A stretch of DNA of 64,000 nt from Photobacterium malacitanum (GCF_900185615.1 NZ_FYAK01000002.1:372001-436000), one strand, 5' to 3'; shown: positions 1 through 8,738, counted from the stretch's first letter. Notes: generated from the letters alone by a model not told the origin. Made by a program: numbers and translations.

Positions 1-353
1 TGCCCCATTGCCGGTAATAACGGCACATCATTATTTGCTTCAAGTACGACTAAATCATCACGATTGGCGGCCTCTATTACTTTAAGAGCAAAATCATCAT
101 GACCAATACCATTCACAACAATAACGTCCATTTGTTTTAGACGGCGTAGATCATTGGGTTGTGGCTGATAGTTATGAGGATTAAACCCCGCATCAACTAA
201 AGGTAAAATGTCAGCCTTATCGCCCACTACTGCTTTTACATAGCTATAATAAGGTTGCAGTGTGATACCAATAGTTAGTTTTTCAGCAGCAGCGCAACTA
301 AAACTAACCAATAAAGCCGCAGCGGTTAGCGCCGTTTGAATGACTTTTTTCAT
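1..353 (-). CDS. Metal ABC transporter substrate-binding protein, ZnuA/TroA type (partial, C-terminus outside window)
   Basis: Only the first 117 codons are present; the gene runs off the left edge. The start is followed by a signal peptide of about 23 residues (lysines, hydrophobic core, SCAAA). The mature part begins KLTIGITLQPYYSYV and carries FNPHNYQPQP, whose histidine is residue 60 and sits where cluster A-I metal-binding proteins such as ZnuA place their first metal ligand. Proteins of this family bind Zn, Mn or Fe in the periplasm and deliver it to an ABC permease, which would lie further left. It is the last visible gene of a leftward operon with the DUF6162, DUF4198, DUF2271 and PepSY genes. 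The family is well supported; which metal it binds cannot be told from the sequence. Confidence 0.85.
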   Translation of the reverse strand, partial: MKKVIQTALTAAALLVSFSCAAAEKLTIGITLQPYYSYVKAVVGDKADILPLVDAGFNPHNYQPQPNDLRRLKQMDVIVVNGIGHDDFALKVIEAANRDDLVVLEANNDVPLLPAMG

Positions 354-409
354 AATATATTTACTTCAACGTTAGAGAAAAGAATAACCGCCAGCGATAT
401 ACCAACACC

Positions 410-994
410 TCAATGCGCTTGAGACTGCTCATTACTGTCGCTATGAAATACAATTTGTGTCCAACCATTATCGATAAGTTGCTGAGCTGTAAAATCTGCG
501 TCTTTATTGATAACTAATGGTGTCGTGTTTCGAGAAAGTGCCAACCAAATATCAGGTTCAGGGCTATTACTGTTGAGAATGACAGACGATGCACCTTGCT
601 TTTCAACACGAATGCCTTGATAAATAGCCCCTGTCAGATGTTGCCACTGATGACGACCTTTTCGCTCCCAGCTTTTATCTTCGATGAAAGGTGCGAGCCA
701 TAATTCAGATAATTCCGCCATATTTGGCCATCTATTTTGATTATCAAACTCACGACTATCTTGATTTATATTGCGAATTTCTTCATGAGCGAGGCGTAAC
801 TCAGCGACCATCGCTAATTCATCAGGGCTTAACTCAGTGACTGCTATTTGGTGAGCATCTAATGGTTGTGATTGGATTTTATCTTGATGAAAAGGCAATA
901 GCCCTGCCGCGACCAATAAAATAGCAACGATAATACCGCCAACCCATTTGCCTTCTTTGCCACCATTGTCTGATGCTACAGATTGACGGATCAT
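410..994 (-). CDS. DUF6162-like membrane-anchored protein
   Basis: A 194-residue protein with a short cytoplasmic N-terminus, one hydrophobic segment at about residues 18-36, and a soluble periplasmic domain holding a charged helix (around residues 56-75) and several tryptophans. It resembles the DUF6162 proteins found beside metal ABC transporters in gammaproteobacteria; that family name comes from memory of the pattern and context. It lies just before the ZnuA-like gene and its start overlaps the previous stop (ATGA), so translation is probably coupled. An accessory role in periplasmic metal handling is inferred from position only. Confidence 0.65.
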   Translation of the reverse strand: MIRQSVASDNGGKEGKWVGGIIVAILLVAAGLLPFHQDKIQSQPLDAHQIAVTELSPDELAMVAELRLAHEEIRNINQDSREFDNQNRWPNMAELSELWLAPFIEDKSWERKGRHQWQHLTGAIYQGIRVEKQGASSVILNSNSPEPDIWLALSRNTTPLVINKDADFTAQQLIDNGWTQIVFHSDSNEQSQAH

Positions 995-1314
995 TTTTCG
1001 CTAATCTCAACAACGTCGACTTCAACAGGGCTTTCATGTCCAGAGTCAAATACTAAATAAAAATCAGTATCAGGTTTAACAAACTCAGCAATCGAGCGCT
1101 TATCGGTATTTACTTTAGCAATAAGATTATCGTCGTAATCATACATATTAACGCTGTAATCAACGGCTTTGCTGCCATCGCTATAGCCAGTCTCACAAGC
1201 TACTTTATCACTCTCAAACCAACAGCTCATTAATGGGAAATGCGCTTGAGCTGCAGTTGAAAATAAGCCTAATGTTAATAACGATAACTGAATAAGTGAT
1301 GTCTGCTTTTTCAT
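991..1314 (-). CDS. Small secreted protein of unknown function in metal-uptake operon
   Basis: 107 residues from the ATG at 1314. This start was chosen because it opens a clean signal peptide (MKKQTS, hydrophobic stretch, AQA-HFP cleavage); the longer upstream start adds 16 residues of non-signal sequence. The mature part has two cysteines, in MSCWFE and VACETG, which could form a disulfide, and an acidic beta-rich body ending EVDVVEISEK. I recognise no family. Its stop overlaps the start of the DUF6162 gene, so it belongs to the same operon and probably acts in the periplasm with its neighbours. Confidence 0.65.
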   Translation of the reverse strand: MKKQTSLIQLSLLTLGLFSTAAQAHFPLMSCWFESDKVACETGYSDGSKAVDYSVNMYDYDDNLIAKVNTDKRSIAEFVKPDTDFYLVFDSGHESPVEVDVVEISEK

Positions 1315-1414
1315 AACAATCTCGAATCTGCCCATATTATTGATAACTGTAATAAGTGACATATAAAGGAATAATACGGCTGCCTTCTGTCAGAAAGCAG
1401 CGCGCTAGATAGTC

Positions 1415-2248
1415 TTACTGTAGTGATGCTTCAAAAGTGATATGCACATTAACGTTAGCAGTATCAACCATTGGGTTATTGGCGATTTCACCACGGTAAT
1501 TTGCTTTCATGATATAGCGGCCCGCCGTTGCTGGTGTAAAGCTCACCATGCCATCTTTATCACTCACAACATCAATTTGTTCTTGGTGATTACGATATAG
1601 TGTTCCTTCACGGGTCACTTCAGCTACAACACCCGCTTGTGGCTTACCATTAAAGTAGAATTGAAAAGTAACAGGCTCACCTTCAATAATGTCAGCAGGA
1701 TGAGTGATCGGCAGTAATTCTAAATACTTACCGGTAATTTCCATTGCTTTAGTACTTGGCTTACCAACGGTGACATATGTTTCTGCACGGGTGTAACCCA
1801 CTTGCGTAATAACATCACGAGATTTTTTAGGTAACACACTATCACGTTCAACTTTATTGGCCGCAATCCATTTAACCGTATCACGACGACCTGCTTTATA
1901 TTGCGTATAATAGACAGGCGTTTGATTTACTTGAACTTTATGCGTACCTTGCTCTTCAAAGTAGAAGTCAAAAATAGCACGACGCTTACCACGAATAGTA
2001 AAGTTAGGACGCTCTGTACGACCATCAGGCATCACAACTTCTGCAGTTTCCGTGCTCGCTGGCTTATCATAAACAAAGGTACCGTGTGACGCTGTAACAT
2101 CAAAAGATAACCAATCGCCACCTTCCTTTGATACCGTAAAATGTGACGGTAATACCCATCGCGGATGCGCATTTGCCGATGCTGAAACAGCCAAGCCTGC
2201 AATAACAGCACATGCCAGAGAAAACGCTTTCATTTTATTATTTTTCAT
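1415..2248 (-). CDS. DUF4198 domain periplasmic protein
   Basis: 277 residues from the ATG at 2248; a TTG six codons upstream overlaps the previous stop but has no ribosome site. A signal peptide ends near SANA-HPRW. The mature protein begins HPRWVLPSHF, carries an N-terminal beta domain, and ends in an Ig-like fold (DKDGMVSFTPATAGRYIMKANY) typical of DUF4198 proteins, many of which sit in nickel, cobalt, zinc or iron uptake loci. The N-terminal histidine could help bind metal, which is inference. It lies between the DUF2271 gene and the small secreted protein, in the same operon. Confidence 0.75.
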   Translation of the reverse strand: MKNNKMKAFSLACAVIAGLAVSASANAHPRWVLPSHFTVSKEGGDWLSFDVTASHGTFVYDKPASTETAEVVMPDGRTERPNFTIRGKRRAIFDFYFEEQGTHKVQVNQTPVYYTQYKAGRRDTVKWIAANKVERDSVLPKKSRDVITQVGYTRAETYVTVGKPSTKAMEITGKYLELLPITHPADIIEGEPVTFQFYFNGKPQAGVVAEVTREGTLYRNHQEQIDVVSDKDGMVSFTPATAGRYIMKANYRGEIANNPMVDTANVNVHITFEASLQ

Positions 2249-2262
2249 AATGTTACTATCAC

Positions 2263-2781
2263 TCAAAGTTTGTAATTAAGCTGAATAGCACCGGTTTCTT
2301 CCGTTGGTGCAATAACATGGCTAAACGCGTTTTCGCCTAGCTCAATTTTTTGACGTAAGTAGTTTCGGCCACCGTGTTCACGTACAACTTCTACATAAAA
2401 GGTGTAATTGCCCTGTTCAACAGGCTGCCCTTTATCATTTAAGCCATCCCAAACGAACTTATATTCGCCCGCAGGACGTGTTGCCGATGTAACCGCATCA
2501 ACTAACTCACGATCGTAACGACCGACTTTGCGCCACCAGCTACGTAAATCTTTTAACCACTCATCTTTACCAACCCACAACTGCACAGTGCGTACAGGTT
2601 TACGGTTGGCATCTTCAACCCATACAGCAACATATGGACGTGCATACATGGTGGTTTCAATCGCAGGTAGTGTGAAATTCACCTCAAGCTGAGCATTTTC
2701 AGGCACAGGTTTGGCAATCGCACTCGCCAATGGTGTTAACAATAACGCGGCTAATAATGGTTTTTTTATGACGTTAAACAT
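2263..2781 (-). CDS. DUF2271 domain periplasmic protein
   Basis: 172 residues with a signal peptide of about 23 residues (IKKPLLAALLLTPLASAIA). The mature domain shows the DUF2271 pattern: RPYVAVWVEDANRKPVRTVQLWVGKDEWLKDL, then RWKVGRYD-like and WDGLNDKGQPVEQGNYTFYVE stretches, similar to FlgD/FlaD-type Ig folds. DUF2271 genes regularly neighbour DUF4198 and PepSY membrane genes, as here. The biochemical role is not known. The stop nearly abuts the DUF4198 gene, consistent with one transcript. Confidence 0.8.
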   Translation of the reverse strand: MFNVIKKPLLAALLLTPLASAIAKPVPENAQLEVNFTLPAIETTMYARPYVAVWVEDANRKPVRTVQLWVGKDEWLKDLRSWWRKVGRYDRELVDAVTSATRPAGEYKFVWDGLNDKGQPVEQGNYTFYVEVVREHGGRNYLRQKIELGENAFSHVIAPTEETGAIQLNYKL

Positions 2782-2822
2782 GGTGATAACTAACCTTAGA
2801 TAAAAGCGACAATCAAATACTG

Positions 2823-3452
2823 CTATGGCACAGCAAAGATATAAATCAATAAACTAATCACAGAACCGAGCCCCATCCACTTCAAAGAAGTATTGAAGGT
2901 TTTCTTTTTAGGTATTAATAAGCACACGCCTGTTAATACGAACATCACCATCAATAAAGCTGTAATATCAATAAACCAACGCCAAACTTCACCACTATTA
3001 CGCCCTTTATGAAGGTCATTCAGTACAGCAATTACACCATAATTGGTACTTTCAATAGTGGCTTGTGCGGTTGTCATATCAATAAATACCGTGGCGTTAT
3101 AACCAGGGCCTTTATAATCGAGTGATATTTCACCTTCTAATAATTCATCGCCATCAACATCGGTAAATATATCAATCGCAGAAGGCGTACCAGTTACATC
3201 ACCATGCTTAGCAAGATAGGCAATCAAGGCGGCACTATCAGGTGTAAATGGCCCTTTATCGGAACTTAATAATGCTGTCGGAATCGCCAGTTGCTGCTCG
3301 ATAACATCTGGGGATTGGCTCACAAAAAGATGAGGCCGATTTAAGGTGATCCCAGTAATGGCAAAAAATAGCACTACCAGCAGCAGTGCCATTGAAATAT
3401 AAATATGTAAACGGCGTGCCCATAATTGCACTGCCTTATTTTTTAACACCAT
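2823..3452 (-). CDS. PepSY-associated transmembrane protein
   Basis: 209 residues. Helices at about 17-36 (ALLLVVLFFAITGITL), 160-182 (ITALLMVMFVLTGVCLLIP) and 190-207 flank a periplasmic PepSY-like region that includes a GPGYNATVFIDMTTAQATIE strand pattern. The first helix has RRLHIYISM, and LNDLHKGRNSGEVWRWFID precedes the second; these are hallmarks of the PepSY-associated TM family (ferric reductase-like membrane proteins). A role in electron transfer to periplasmic or bound metal is a family-level guess. It is the first gene of the leftward metal operon and lies just inside a candidate Fur site. Confidence 0.8.
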   Translation of the reverse strand: MVLKNKAVQLWARRLHIYISMALLLVVLFFAITGITLNRPHLFVSQSPDVIEQQLAIPTALLSSDKGPFTPDSAALIAYLAKHGDVTGTPSAIDIFTDVDGDELLEGEISLDYKGPGYNATVFIDMTTAQATIESTNYGVIAVLNDLHKGRNSGEVWRWFIDITALLMVMFVLTGVCLLIPKKKTFNTSLKWMGLGSVISLLIYIFAVP

Positions 3453-3483
3453 TACAAATATCGTGTGTAGAAACTGGAATAAT

Positions 3484-3510
3484 GATAATTTAATTGATAA
3501 TCGTTCTTAT
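3484..3510. promoter_or_regulatory. Candidate Fur box upstream of the PepSY/DUF operon
   Basis: Two GATAAT hexamers 12 bp apart (3484-3489 and 3496-3501) and a GATAATC core in an AT-rich stretch 30-60 bp upstream of the PepSY gene. By hand, about 12 of 19 positions match the Fur consensus. Position in the operon promoter fits iron or zinc control. It is a weak match, and a related regulator such as Zur is possible. Confidence 0.35.
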
Positions 3511-3558
3511 TGGCATTCAATTTACATTGTTTACGTTGGTTAGAAACGAGTTACGAAA

Positions 3559-3592
3559 GTGCGAGGTGCGAGGTGCGAGGTGCGAGGTGCGA
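3559..3592. repeat. Heptamer tandem repeat, GTGCGAG x4 plus partial copy
   Basis: Four perfect head-to-tail copies of GTGCGAG (3559-3586) followed by GTGCGA, in the intergenic region between the TonB module terminator and the PepSY operon promoter. It lies in no credible gene. It is a simple VNTR-type tract that could vary in copy number between strains. Confidence 0.85.
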
Positions 3593-3668
3593 CAGGAAAT
3601 ACCTTTTATAATAAACAATAAAAAAGTCACATTGATATTTTGTTTTTTTTTCAGATTCCTAAAAATAA

Positions 3669-3696
3669 GAAAGGCGAGCTCAATGGCTCGCCTTTC
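3669..3696 (-). terminator. Rho-independent terminator of the TonB2-type operon
   Basis: Perfect inverted repeat GAAAGGCGAGC / GCTCGCCTTTC with a six-base loop, followed on the minus strand by TTATTTTTA. It sits 38 bp past the stop of the TPR gene and so ends the leftward TonB module transcript. Confidence 0.8.
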
Positions 3697-3733
3697 AGAC
3701 AACTAATAATATATCCAATAATTACTTTATTAG

Positions 3734-4921
3734 TTAAGCACTTGTATCCATCTTACGCATTTGAGCTAAATATTTAACCCAACTTTTCGCAGCAGAAGAT
3801 GGCTTGATATTATCCGCTTGCTTTGCGTGAATTATCGCTTGTTCGAGGTTATTCATTTTGTAATAAACTCGTACTTTCGCTAATTCTACTTCGGCACGTT
3901 TATCTTTGCGCTTAACACGATCTAATTCAACCAAGGCTTGTTTATACTTTCCTTCTTGAACTAACAATTGCGCTAATTGCCAACGGTAGTGATTATCTTT
4001 AGCTGCTACTTTGCTCCATAGCTTAATCGCTTTATTCCACTCGCGTGCCATTTGCCAATAGTTTGCTTGCTCAATCAATAACGTTTTATCACTATTAGCA
4101 TCCTTCAATGCCGCAATTTGTTCAGCAGCACGTTCAGGTATACCGCGTTGAGCATACAATTGAGCCAATACTTTAAGATCTTGCTGACTCAATGCAACGC
4201 CTTGGTATTTAGCCAGCTTTAATGTTGCTAATGCATCGGCGTTTTTTCCAGTTCGCATTTGAATACTGGCTAACTGCTGCCACCAAATTAACTTATTCGG
4301 TTCAAGTGCAATTAAACGGTTTAACGTTGCCGAAGCACCTTGCCAATGTTTCAATTGAAGCTGTGCACCTAGCTTAATCGATAATGGCGACATGCTATCT
4401 TTAACGCGATAACCGTCATAACGCTTCATTGCGGTAAGCACTTGTTGCCATTGTGATTGCTGATAATGCGCTTGCGCAATACGTAACCACAACTCAGAGC
4501 CTTTTTGCTTAGCCGGAATGTTTTTAGTTAACTTATAATAATGGGGTAAAGCTTGGCTATATTTCGCCTCTGAAAGCAGAATATCCGCTAACATGCGCTC
4601 AGTAGTCCAAGCTTGATCATCTTGTAACAAACCACTGTTTACTGCTTTGGTTAGCAATTTCACAGCTTGTGATGTTTTACCTTGTTGCCAATAAAACACC
4701 CCTAACATACGCTGAACATAAGCTTTATCATACGCAGCACTTGGGTTCATTTCAGCTAACATAGCGACAGCTTGATCAAGCTTATCATTTAACTGTAAGT
4801 TATTGGCGCGCTGTACCTTATTCGCTGTTGCTTGTGATAACTGACCACCACTTGCATAAGCATAAGACAGTGGCAGTGAGGCCGATAAGGTTAACGCGAC
4901 AATAAAAGCGATCTTTTTCAT
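3734..4921 (-). CDS. Periplasmic tetratricopeptide repeat protein of the TonB2-type system
   Basis: 395 residues: signal peptide (MKKIAFIVALTLSASLPLSYAYA) then helical TPR-type repeats through the rest, with repeated patterns such as VQRMLGVFYWQQGKTSQAVKLLTKAV, AQLYAQRGIPERAAEQIAAL and LAQLLVQEGKYKQALVELDR. TPR proteins form protein-binding superhelices. A TPR gene ends many Vibrio-type tonB2 clusters in exactly this order; its partner there is not well defined. Its start overlaps the tonB stop by one base, so it is the last gene of the six-gene operon, followed by a strong terminator. Confidence 0.85.
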   Translation of the reverse strand: MKKIAFIVALTLSASLPLSYAYASGGQLSQATANKVQRANNLQLNDKLDQAVAMLAEMNPSAAYDKAYVQRMLGVFYWQQGKTSQAVKLLTKAVNSGLLQDDQAWTTERMLADILLSEAKYSQALPHYYKLTKNIPAKQKGSELWLRIAQAHYQQSQWQQVLTAMKRYDGYRVKDSMSPLSIKLGAQLQLKHWQGASATLNRLIALEPNKLIWWQQLASIQMRTGKNADALATLKLAKYQGVALSQQDLKVLAQLYAQRGIPERAAEQIAALKDANSDKTLLIEQANYWQMAREWNKAIKLWSKVAAKDNHYRWQLAQLLVQEGKYKQALVELDRVKRKDKRAEVELAKVRVYYKMNNLEQAIIHAKQADNIKPSSAAKSWVKYLAQMRKMDTSA

Positions 4922-5571
4922 TATTGATTCAACCTAAATTCAAGACGTACTGTCTGCCCTTGTTGCGCCATTGCGGTGCCATTAACGACTTGTGGTTGAT
5001 ATTTCCACTTGCGTAACGCGCGAATCGCTTCTTTATCAAATAAACGTCGTGGTTTCGCATCCATAACAGCAATATCAATCGGTCTACCTTGAGTATCAAT
5101 GGTGAATTTAAGCACCACATAACCTTCTTTACCCTGACGCAAAGCCCGCGAAGGATAACGTGGTTCAACCCGATAAAGTGGCATCGCTTGTTGCGATTTA
5201 CCTAAACCATTTCCGATCGCTGCAGCACTACTAAAATCAGTAAATTTAGGCGCATTAACCGCTAAACCGTGAATCGATGTATCCAAACCTAAACTTGGAA
5301 TGGATGCCATCGGCATTGCCGTTGATGTTGCTGCTTGCGACTGCGACGGTTGCGCTTCTGGTGGTGGCGTCGGTGTTTCAGGTGGTGGTGGCGCTACACG
5401 CTGCCGACGTTGTGGCGCTTGTTCGTGTTCTACCATCACCATATTAAACGCTAACGGCGGCGAATTATCTTGTGGTTGATGATTTCCGTTATCCACCATC
5501 CATGCCATTAACGTAAACAAACCTAAAGCCATCGCCAGCGCCAATGGCAACGCCATCAATATGCGCATCAT
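4921..5571 (-). CDS. tonB: TonB energy-transducing protein (TonB2 type)
   Basis: 216 residues. An N-terminal membrane anchor at about residues 1-26 is followed by a proline-rich periplasmic linker (APPPPETPTPPPEAQP, about 61-76), and a C-terminal TonB domain with YPSRALRQGKEGYVVLKF, IDTQGRPIDIAV and AIRALRKWKYQP. TonB couples the proton motive force harvested by ExbB/ExbD to outer-membrane receptors. The short linker fits the TonB2 class of Vibrionaceae. It overlaps exbD and the TPR gene by one base each, and the receptor lying upstream of the module is a likely client. Confidence 0.93.
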   Translation of the reverse strand: MMRILMALPLALAMALGLFTLMAWMVDNGNHQPQDNSPPLAFNMVMVEHEQAPQRRQRVAPPPPETPTPPPEAQPSQSQAATSTAMPMASIPSLGLDTSIHGLAVNAPKFTDFSSAAAIGNGLGKSQQAMPLYRVEPRYPSRALRQGKEGYVVLKFTIDTQGRPIDIAVMDAKPRRLFDKEAIRALRKWKYQPQVVNGTAMAQQGQTVRLEFRLNQ

Positions 5572-5975
5572 TAGTTTTTCTCCGCCGCCAGAGCAATATT
5601 CTTCACCCCTGCACCTTTTGCAGCGTCCATCACTTTAACAACTGTACCGTTATAAGCATGTTCATCTGCTTGGATCACTAAAGCTGCATCTGGCTGTTCG
5701 GTTAACATATGCTCAAGTGTTGCTTGCACACGTTCGGCATCCACCACTCGCTTATCAATGTAAATATCATTAGCTGCGGTGATCGCCACAAAAATACCGG
5801 CATCTTTTTGACTAACAACATGGCTTGCTTGAGGGCGATTAACTTCAACCCCAGATTCACGCACAAAAGAACTCGTCACAATAAAGAAAATCAACATGAT
5901 GAAAACGATATCTAGCATCGAGGTTAAATCTATTTGTGCATCTTCACGCACTGACGAGCGACGACTGAGTCTCAT
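5571..5975 (-). CDS. exbD: ExbD biopolymer transport protein
   Basis: 134 residues. A single transmembrane helix at about 19-40 (LDIVFIMLIFFIVTSSFV) contains the conserved proton-carrying aspartate just inside it (DLTSMLDIVFI), followed by a small periplasmic domain. With ExbB it makes the proton channel that powers TonB. Four-base overlap with exbB upstream and one-base overlap with tonB downstream show a single translationally coupled unit. Confidence 0.93.
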   Translation of the reverse strand: MRLSRRSSVREDAQIDLTSMLDIVFIMLIFFIVTSSFVRESGVEVNRPQASHVVSQKDAGIFVAITAANDIYIDKRVVDAERVQATLEHMLTEQPDAALVIQADEHAYNGTVVKVMDAAKGAGVKNIALAAEKN

Positions 5976-6505
5976 TGCTGACTCCTTAATGATTTTTCTA
6001 ATTTTAACTCACGCATTTGGCACGCTTTTGCCAATCGAGCATGAATAAACATCCCTGCTAATGCGGCGACCATGCCCGCCATGGTCGGTAATGTCGCCAG
6101 TGATATACCTGACGCCATTAATCGAGGTTGGCTACTGCCTTGGGTTGCCATAACATCAAACACAGAGATCATACCTGTCACAGTGCCAAGCAATCCTAGC
6201 ATTGGACAAATAGCCACTAACACTTTAATAAAATTAAGGTTTTTGTTTAATGCTATTTTTGCATCAGCTAACCAGCCATCACGAATAGCATGGGCATACC
6301 ACGATTGATGATCAGCACGTGCTGCCCATAATGCTATCCAGTGTTGTCGCTGCTGTGGAAAGTAAAATGCAAGGTAAATCACTCGCTCAAAGACTAATAA
6401 CCACAACACAGCAACAACCGCAGCTAACCACCACAGGATCACACCGCCTTGCGCCATAAAATGCGACAGTGAAAACCACCAGCTTTGTAATATGCTGCTA
6501 TCCAT
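5972..6505 (-). CDS. exbB: ExbB proton channel subunit (MotA/TolQ/ExbB family)
   Basis: 177 residues, shorter than E. coli ExbB and typical of the second ExbB of Vibrio TonB2 systems. Helix 1 is at about 19-40 (ILWWLAAVVAVLWLLVFERV), and the paired helices 2 and 3 carry the family signature LGLLGTVTGMISVFDVMA and GISLATLPTMAGMVAALAGMFIHA. It forms the pentameric channel around ExbD. The start overlaps the stop of the TtpC-like gene by one base. Confidence 0.92.
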   Translation of the reverse strand: MDSSILQSWWFSLSHFMAQGGVILWWLAAVVAVLWLLVFERVIYLAFYFPQQRQHWIALWAARADHQSWYAHAIRDGWLADAKIALNKNLNFIKVLVAICPMLGLLGTVTGMISVFDVMATQGSSQPRLMASGISLATLPTMAGMVAALAGMFIHARLAKACQMRELKLEKSLRSQQ

Positions 6506-7872
6506 TAGGCTGCCTGTTCAGTTGTCATGCCAGAATTCTTGATGCCATTGTTATCATTCTTTTCGGCTTGTTCCGCTACTAAGCTAATACCTTGTTTTTC
6601 AAGGATCATACGAATATTTTCAGCTTGAGAACTTAAAATATTATGCGCCAGCAATAGTGGCATTGCCGCAACTAGGCCTAATACCGTGGTAACCAGTGCC
6701 ATTGAAATACCACCAGCCATCACTTTAGGATCACCATTACCAAACTGAGTGATCACTTGGAACGTTTCAATCATACCGGTAACTGTACCCAACAGACCTA
6801 GCATCGGTGCTAAAGCTGCAAACAGTTTTAGCATTGATAGGCCTTTCTCTAACCCTTGTTGCTCATCAACAATCGCTTCTAACAAACGCAATTCTAACGC
6901 TTCAACACTGCGGCTTTGCTCTTTGTTATATACTGCAAGAACACGACCTAAAGGATTATTACCAGGCTTAGATGGTTGCTTCAATTGTGCTTTAATCTGT
7001 TGACGAATCAGCGCTAATTTAGCACCACGGAAAATCGCGATACCTGCACCAATAGCAAGCAGCAATAAAATTACTTTACCGACAGCACCACCAGCTTGAA
7101 GGCGATCCATTAGCGTCGGAGACTGTGCTAATTGCTCTAGCATCATTCCACGCGAAGGATCAACAACGACCATTTGGTTGGCTGTTGATACAAGTTGATC
7201 GTAATTTGCTAAAGTCGGTGCATGCTCAGGTTGCTGTAAATACGCCATAGCCACATGTTGACTGCCGTCCCAACGTAAATAACCGTTGTCCCCTACTAAG
7301 CCCATACTACCTAGACGTAATGCTTCAACGTTACTTTGTTCACCCTCACCATTGATATATGGCACGGTCACTTTAGCAATTTGGCCGCTAGCAACAATCT
7401 GATCTGTCATTGCTTGCCATAAGCCTTGTAGCTGTTCCATTGACGGTAATGCTTTAGCTGCAACAATATCATTGACAACGGCATTATCTTGGCTGTTATC
7501 TATCGCAGTAACGGCATGTTGCTGTTCAGATTGCACTTCTTTAGCCGTTTGACGCACGACGCCAAATAGCTCACCTAAGCTGCCACTTTCTAAACGCAAT
7601 TGCTGCTCTAGCGTTGATAGGTGTTGTTCATTAGTGCTAAAGGTTGTACTCAATACTTCAGTAGCGGCTTTAAGCTTATTACGCTCAGCCACCAATGCAT
7701 CATATTGTGCTTTCACCGTTTGTTGAGTACGGTTAAAACCCGCTTCACGCTGAATATTATGCTGAGTTTGCTGCTTTTGTTCTTGTTGTGCTTGTTTTAC
7801 TACCGATTCTGCATTCACGGCAAATGGCATACTTGCGACACAAAGGGCAGCAACTAACGCTTTTAATTTCAT
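6505..7872 (-). CDS. TtpC-like MotA/TolQ/ExbB-family protein with large periplasmic domain
   Basis: 455 residues: signal peptide (MKLKALVAALCVASMPFAVNA), a periplasmic coiled-coil rich part to about residue 260, a membrane helix at about 262-282 (VGKVILLLLAIGAGIAIFRG), then an ExbB-like C-terminus with LGLLGTVTGMIETFQVITQFG and GGISMALVTTVLGLVAAMPLLLAHN. This layout is that of TtpC, which Vibrio TonB2 systems need in addition to ExbB2, ExbD2 and TonB2. One base separates it from the DUF3450 gene and one base is shared with exbB. The TtpC assignment is by architecture and order. Confidence 0.85.
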   Translation of the reverse strand: MKLKALVAALCVASMPFAVNAESVVKQAQQEQKQQTQHNIQREAGFNRTQQTVKAQYDALVAERNKLKAATEVLSTTFSTNEQHLSTLEQQLRLESGSLGELFGVVRQTAKEVQSEQQHAVTAIDNSQDNAVVNDIVAAKALPSMEQLQGLWQAMTDQIVASGQIAKVTVPYINGEGEQSNVEALRLGSMGLVGDNGYLRWDGSQHVAMAYLQQPEHAPTLANYDQLVSTANQMVVVDPSRGMMLEQLAQSPTLMDRLQAGGAVGKVILLLLAIGAGIAIFRGAKLALIRQQIKAQLKQPSKPGNNPLGRVLAVYNKEQSRSVEALELRLLEAIVDEQQGLEKGLSMLKLFAALAPMLGLLGTVTGMIETFQVITQFGNGDPKVMAGGISMALVTTVLGLVAAMPLLLAHNILSSQAENIRMILEKQGISLVAEQAEKNDNNGIKNSGMTTEQAA

Positions 7873-7873
7873 G

Positions 7874-8647
7874 TTATTTACTCTCTACGTTAGTTGGTGA
7901 ACCAGAAACAGGTAAGGTAATTAAACTTGGTGCAACTTGGTTATCAGCAATTGCAAACGCTTTATCAATATTAGCGCCTTCACTTGCATCAACGGCTTGC
8001 CATTGTTTAGCTGCTGTATTCCAACTCCAGTAATGACTACCATTTAAGCTACGAGCAACCAGCGCAATACGTCCTAAATGAAGCACATTAACTTCAATTG
8101 TTTTGTTATCAGCAAGGGTAATTTTTGCTTGGTAAGCCGCAAGCTTAGTACCGTAATCCATTTCAATTTGGTAGGCTTCTAAAATACGACGAAATTTCTC
8201 AGCGTCACTGATATCAGCTTGTGACATCATCGCTTCAAGTTTATTGACGCGCGCTAACCGTGCTTGATGTTTAATCGGCTTATCGTTTTCAACAATCGTC
8301 TTTAAACCATCAATCATTTGATACATTAACGGCACAACACCTTGACGAGTTTGCTTTATATCTGCGATTTGTTGATCAATTGAGGCCACTTCTTGTGCCT
8401 GATTTAACACCAAACGTGCTAAGTGATCATGATAAACAGTGAGGTTTTTCACTTCTTCTTGTAGTTGTTCAATACTGGCTTTCATTGCCAATGCAGAATC
8501 GGCACTTTTATCGATCTTATCCTGACTTAAAGCAGACGCAGTATTGGTCTTGTTCTCTATCGAGCGTGCGGTATCAAGATTAGATGCATGAGCGCCAGTT
8601 GTGACGCTCAGAATAACAATAGCAAGGCTAGTTTTAATAAAATTCAT
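7874..8647 (-). CDS. DUF3450 periplasmic protein, first gene of the TonB2-type operon
   Basis: 257 residues with a signal peptide ending near GAHA-SNLD, a long coiled-coil (about 45-135: IEQLQEEVKNL, LVLNQAQEVASIDQQIADIKQ) and a C-terminal part with LHLGRIALVARSLNGSHYW-SWNTAAKQW. This is the DUF3450 pattern; such proteins precede TtpC-like genes in marine gammaproteobacteria. The coiled coil may pair with that of TtpC, which is inference. It is the promoter-proximal gene of six that overlap or nearly touch. Confidence 0.88.
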   Translation of the reverse strand: MNFIKTSLAIVILSVTTGAHASNLDTARSIENKTNTASALSQDKIDKSADSALAMKASIEQLQEEVKNLTVYHDHLARLVLNQAQEVASIDQQIADIKQTRQGVVPLMYQMIDGLKTIVENDKPIKHQARLARVNKLEAMMSQADISDAEKFRRILEAYQIEMDYGTKLAAYQAKITLADNKTIEVNVLHLGRIALVARSLNGSHYWSWNTAAKQWQAVDASEGANIDKAFAIADNQVAPSLITLPVSGSPTNVESK

Positions 8648-8738
8648 AGTATTTAATCAATCGTTATCTGTAATAACCAAAAAAACAAAAAAAGGAATAT
8701 TGAAAATAAAAAGTATCGCAAAAAGTGCTGAACTATAA

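Noticed and set aside
3494-3706. Forward and reverse frames over the heptamer repeat
   Set aside because: They arise from the GTGCGAG repeat and terminator region; low-complexity translation (CEVRGARCEVR).
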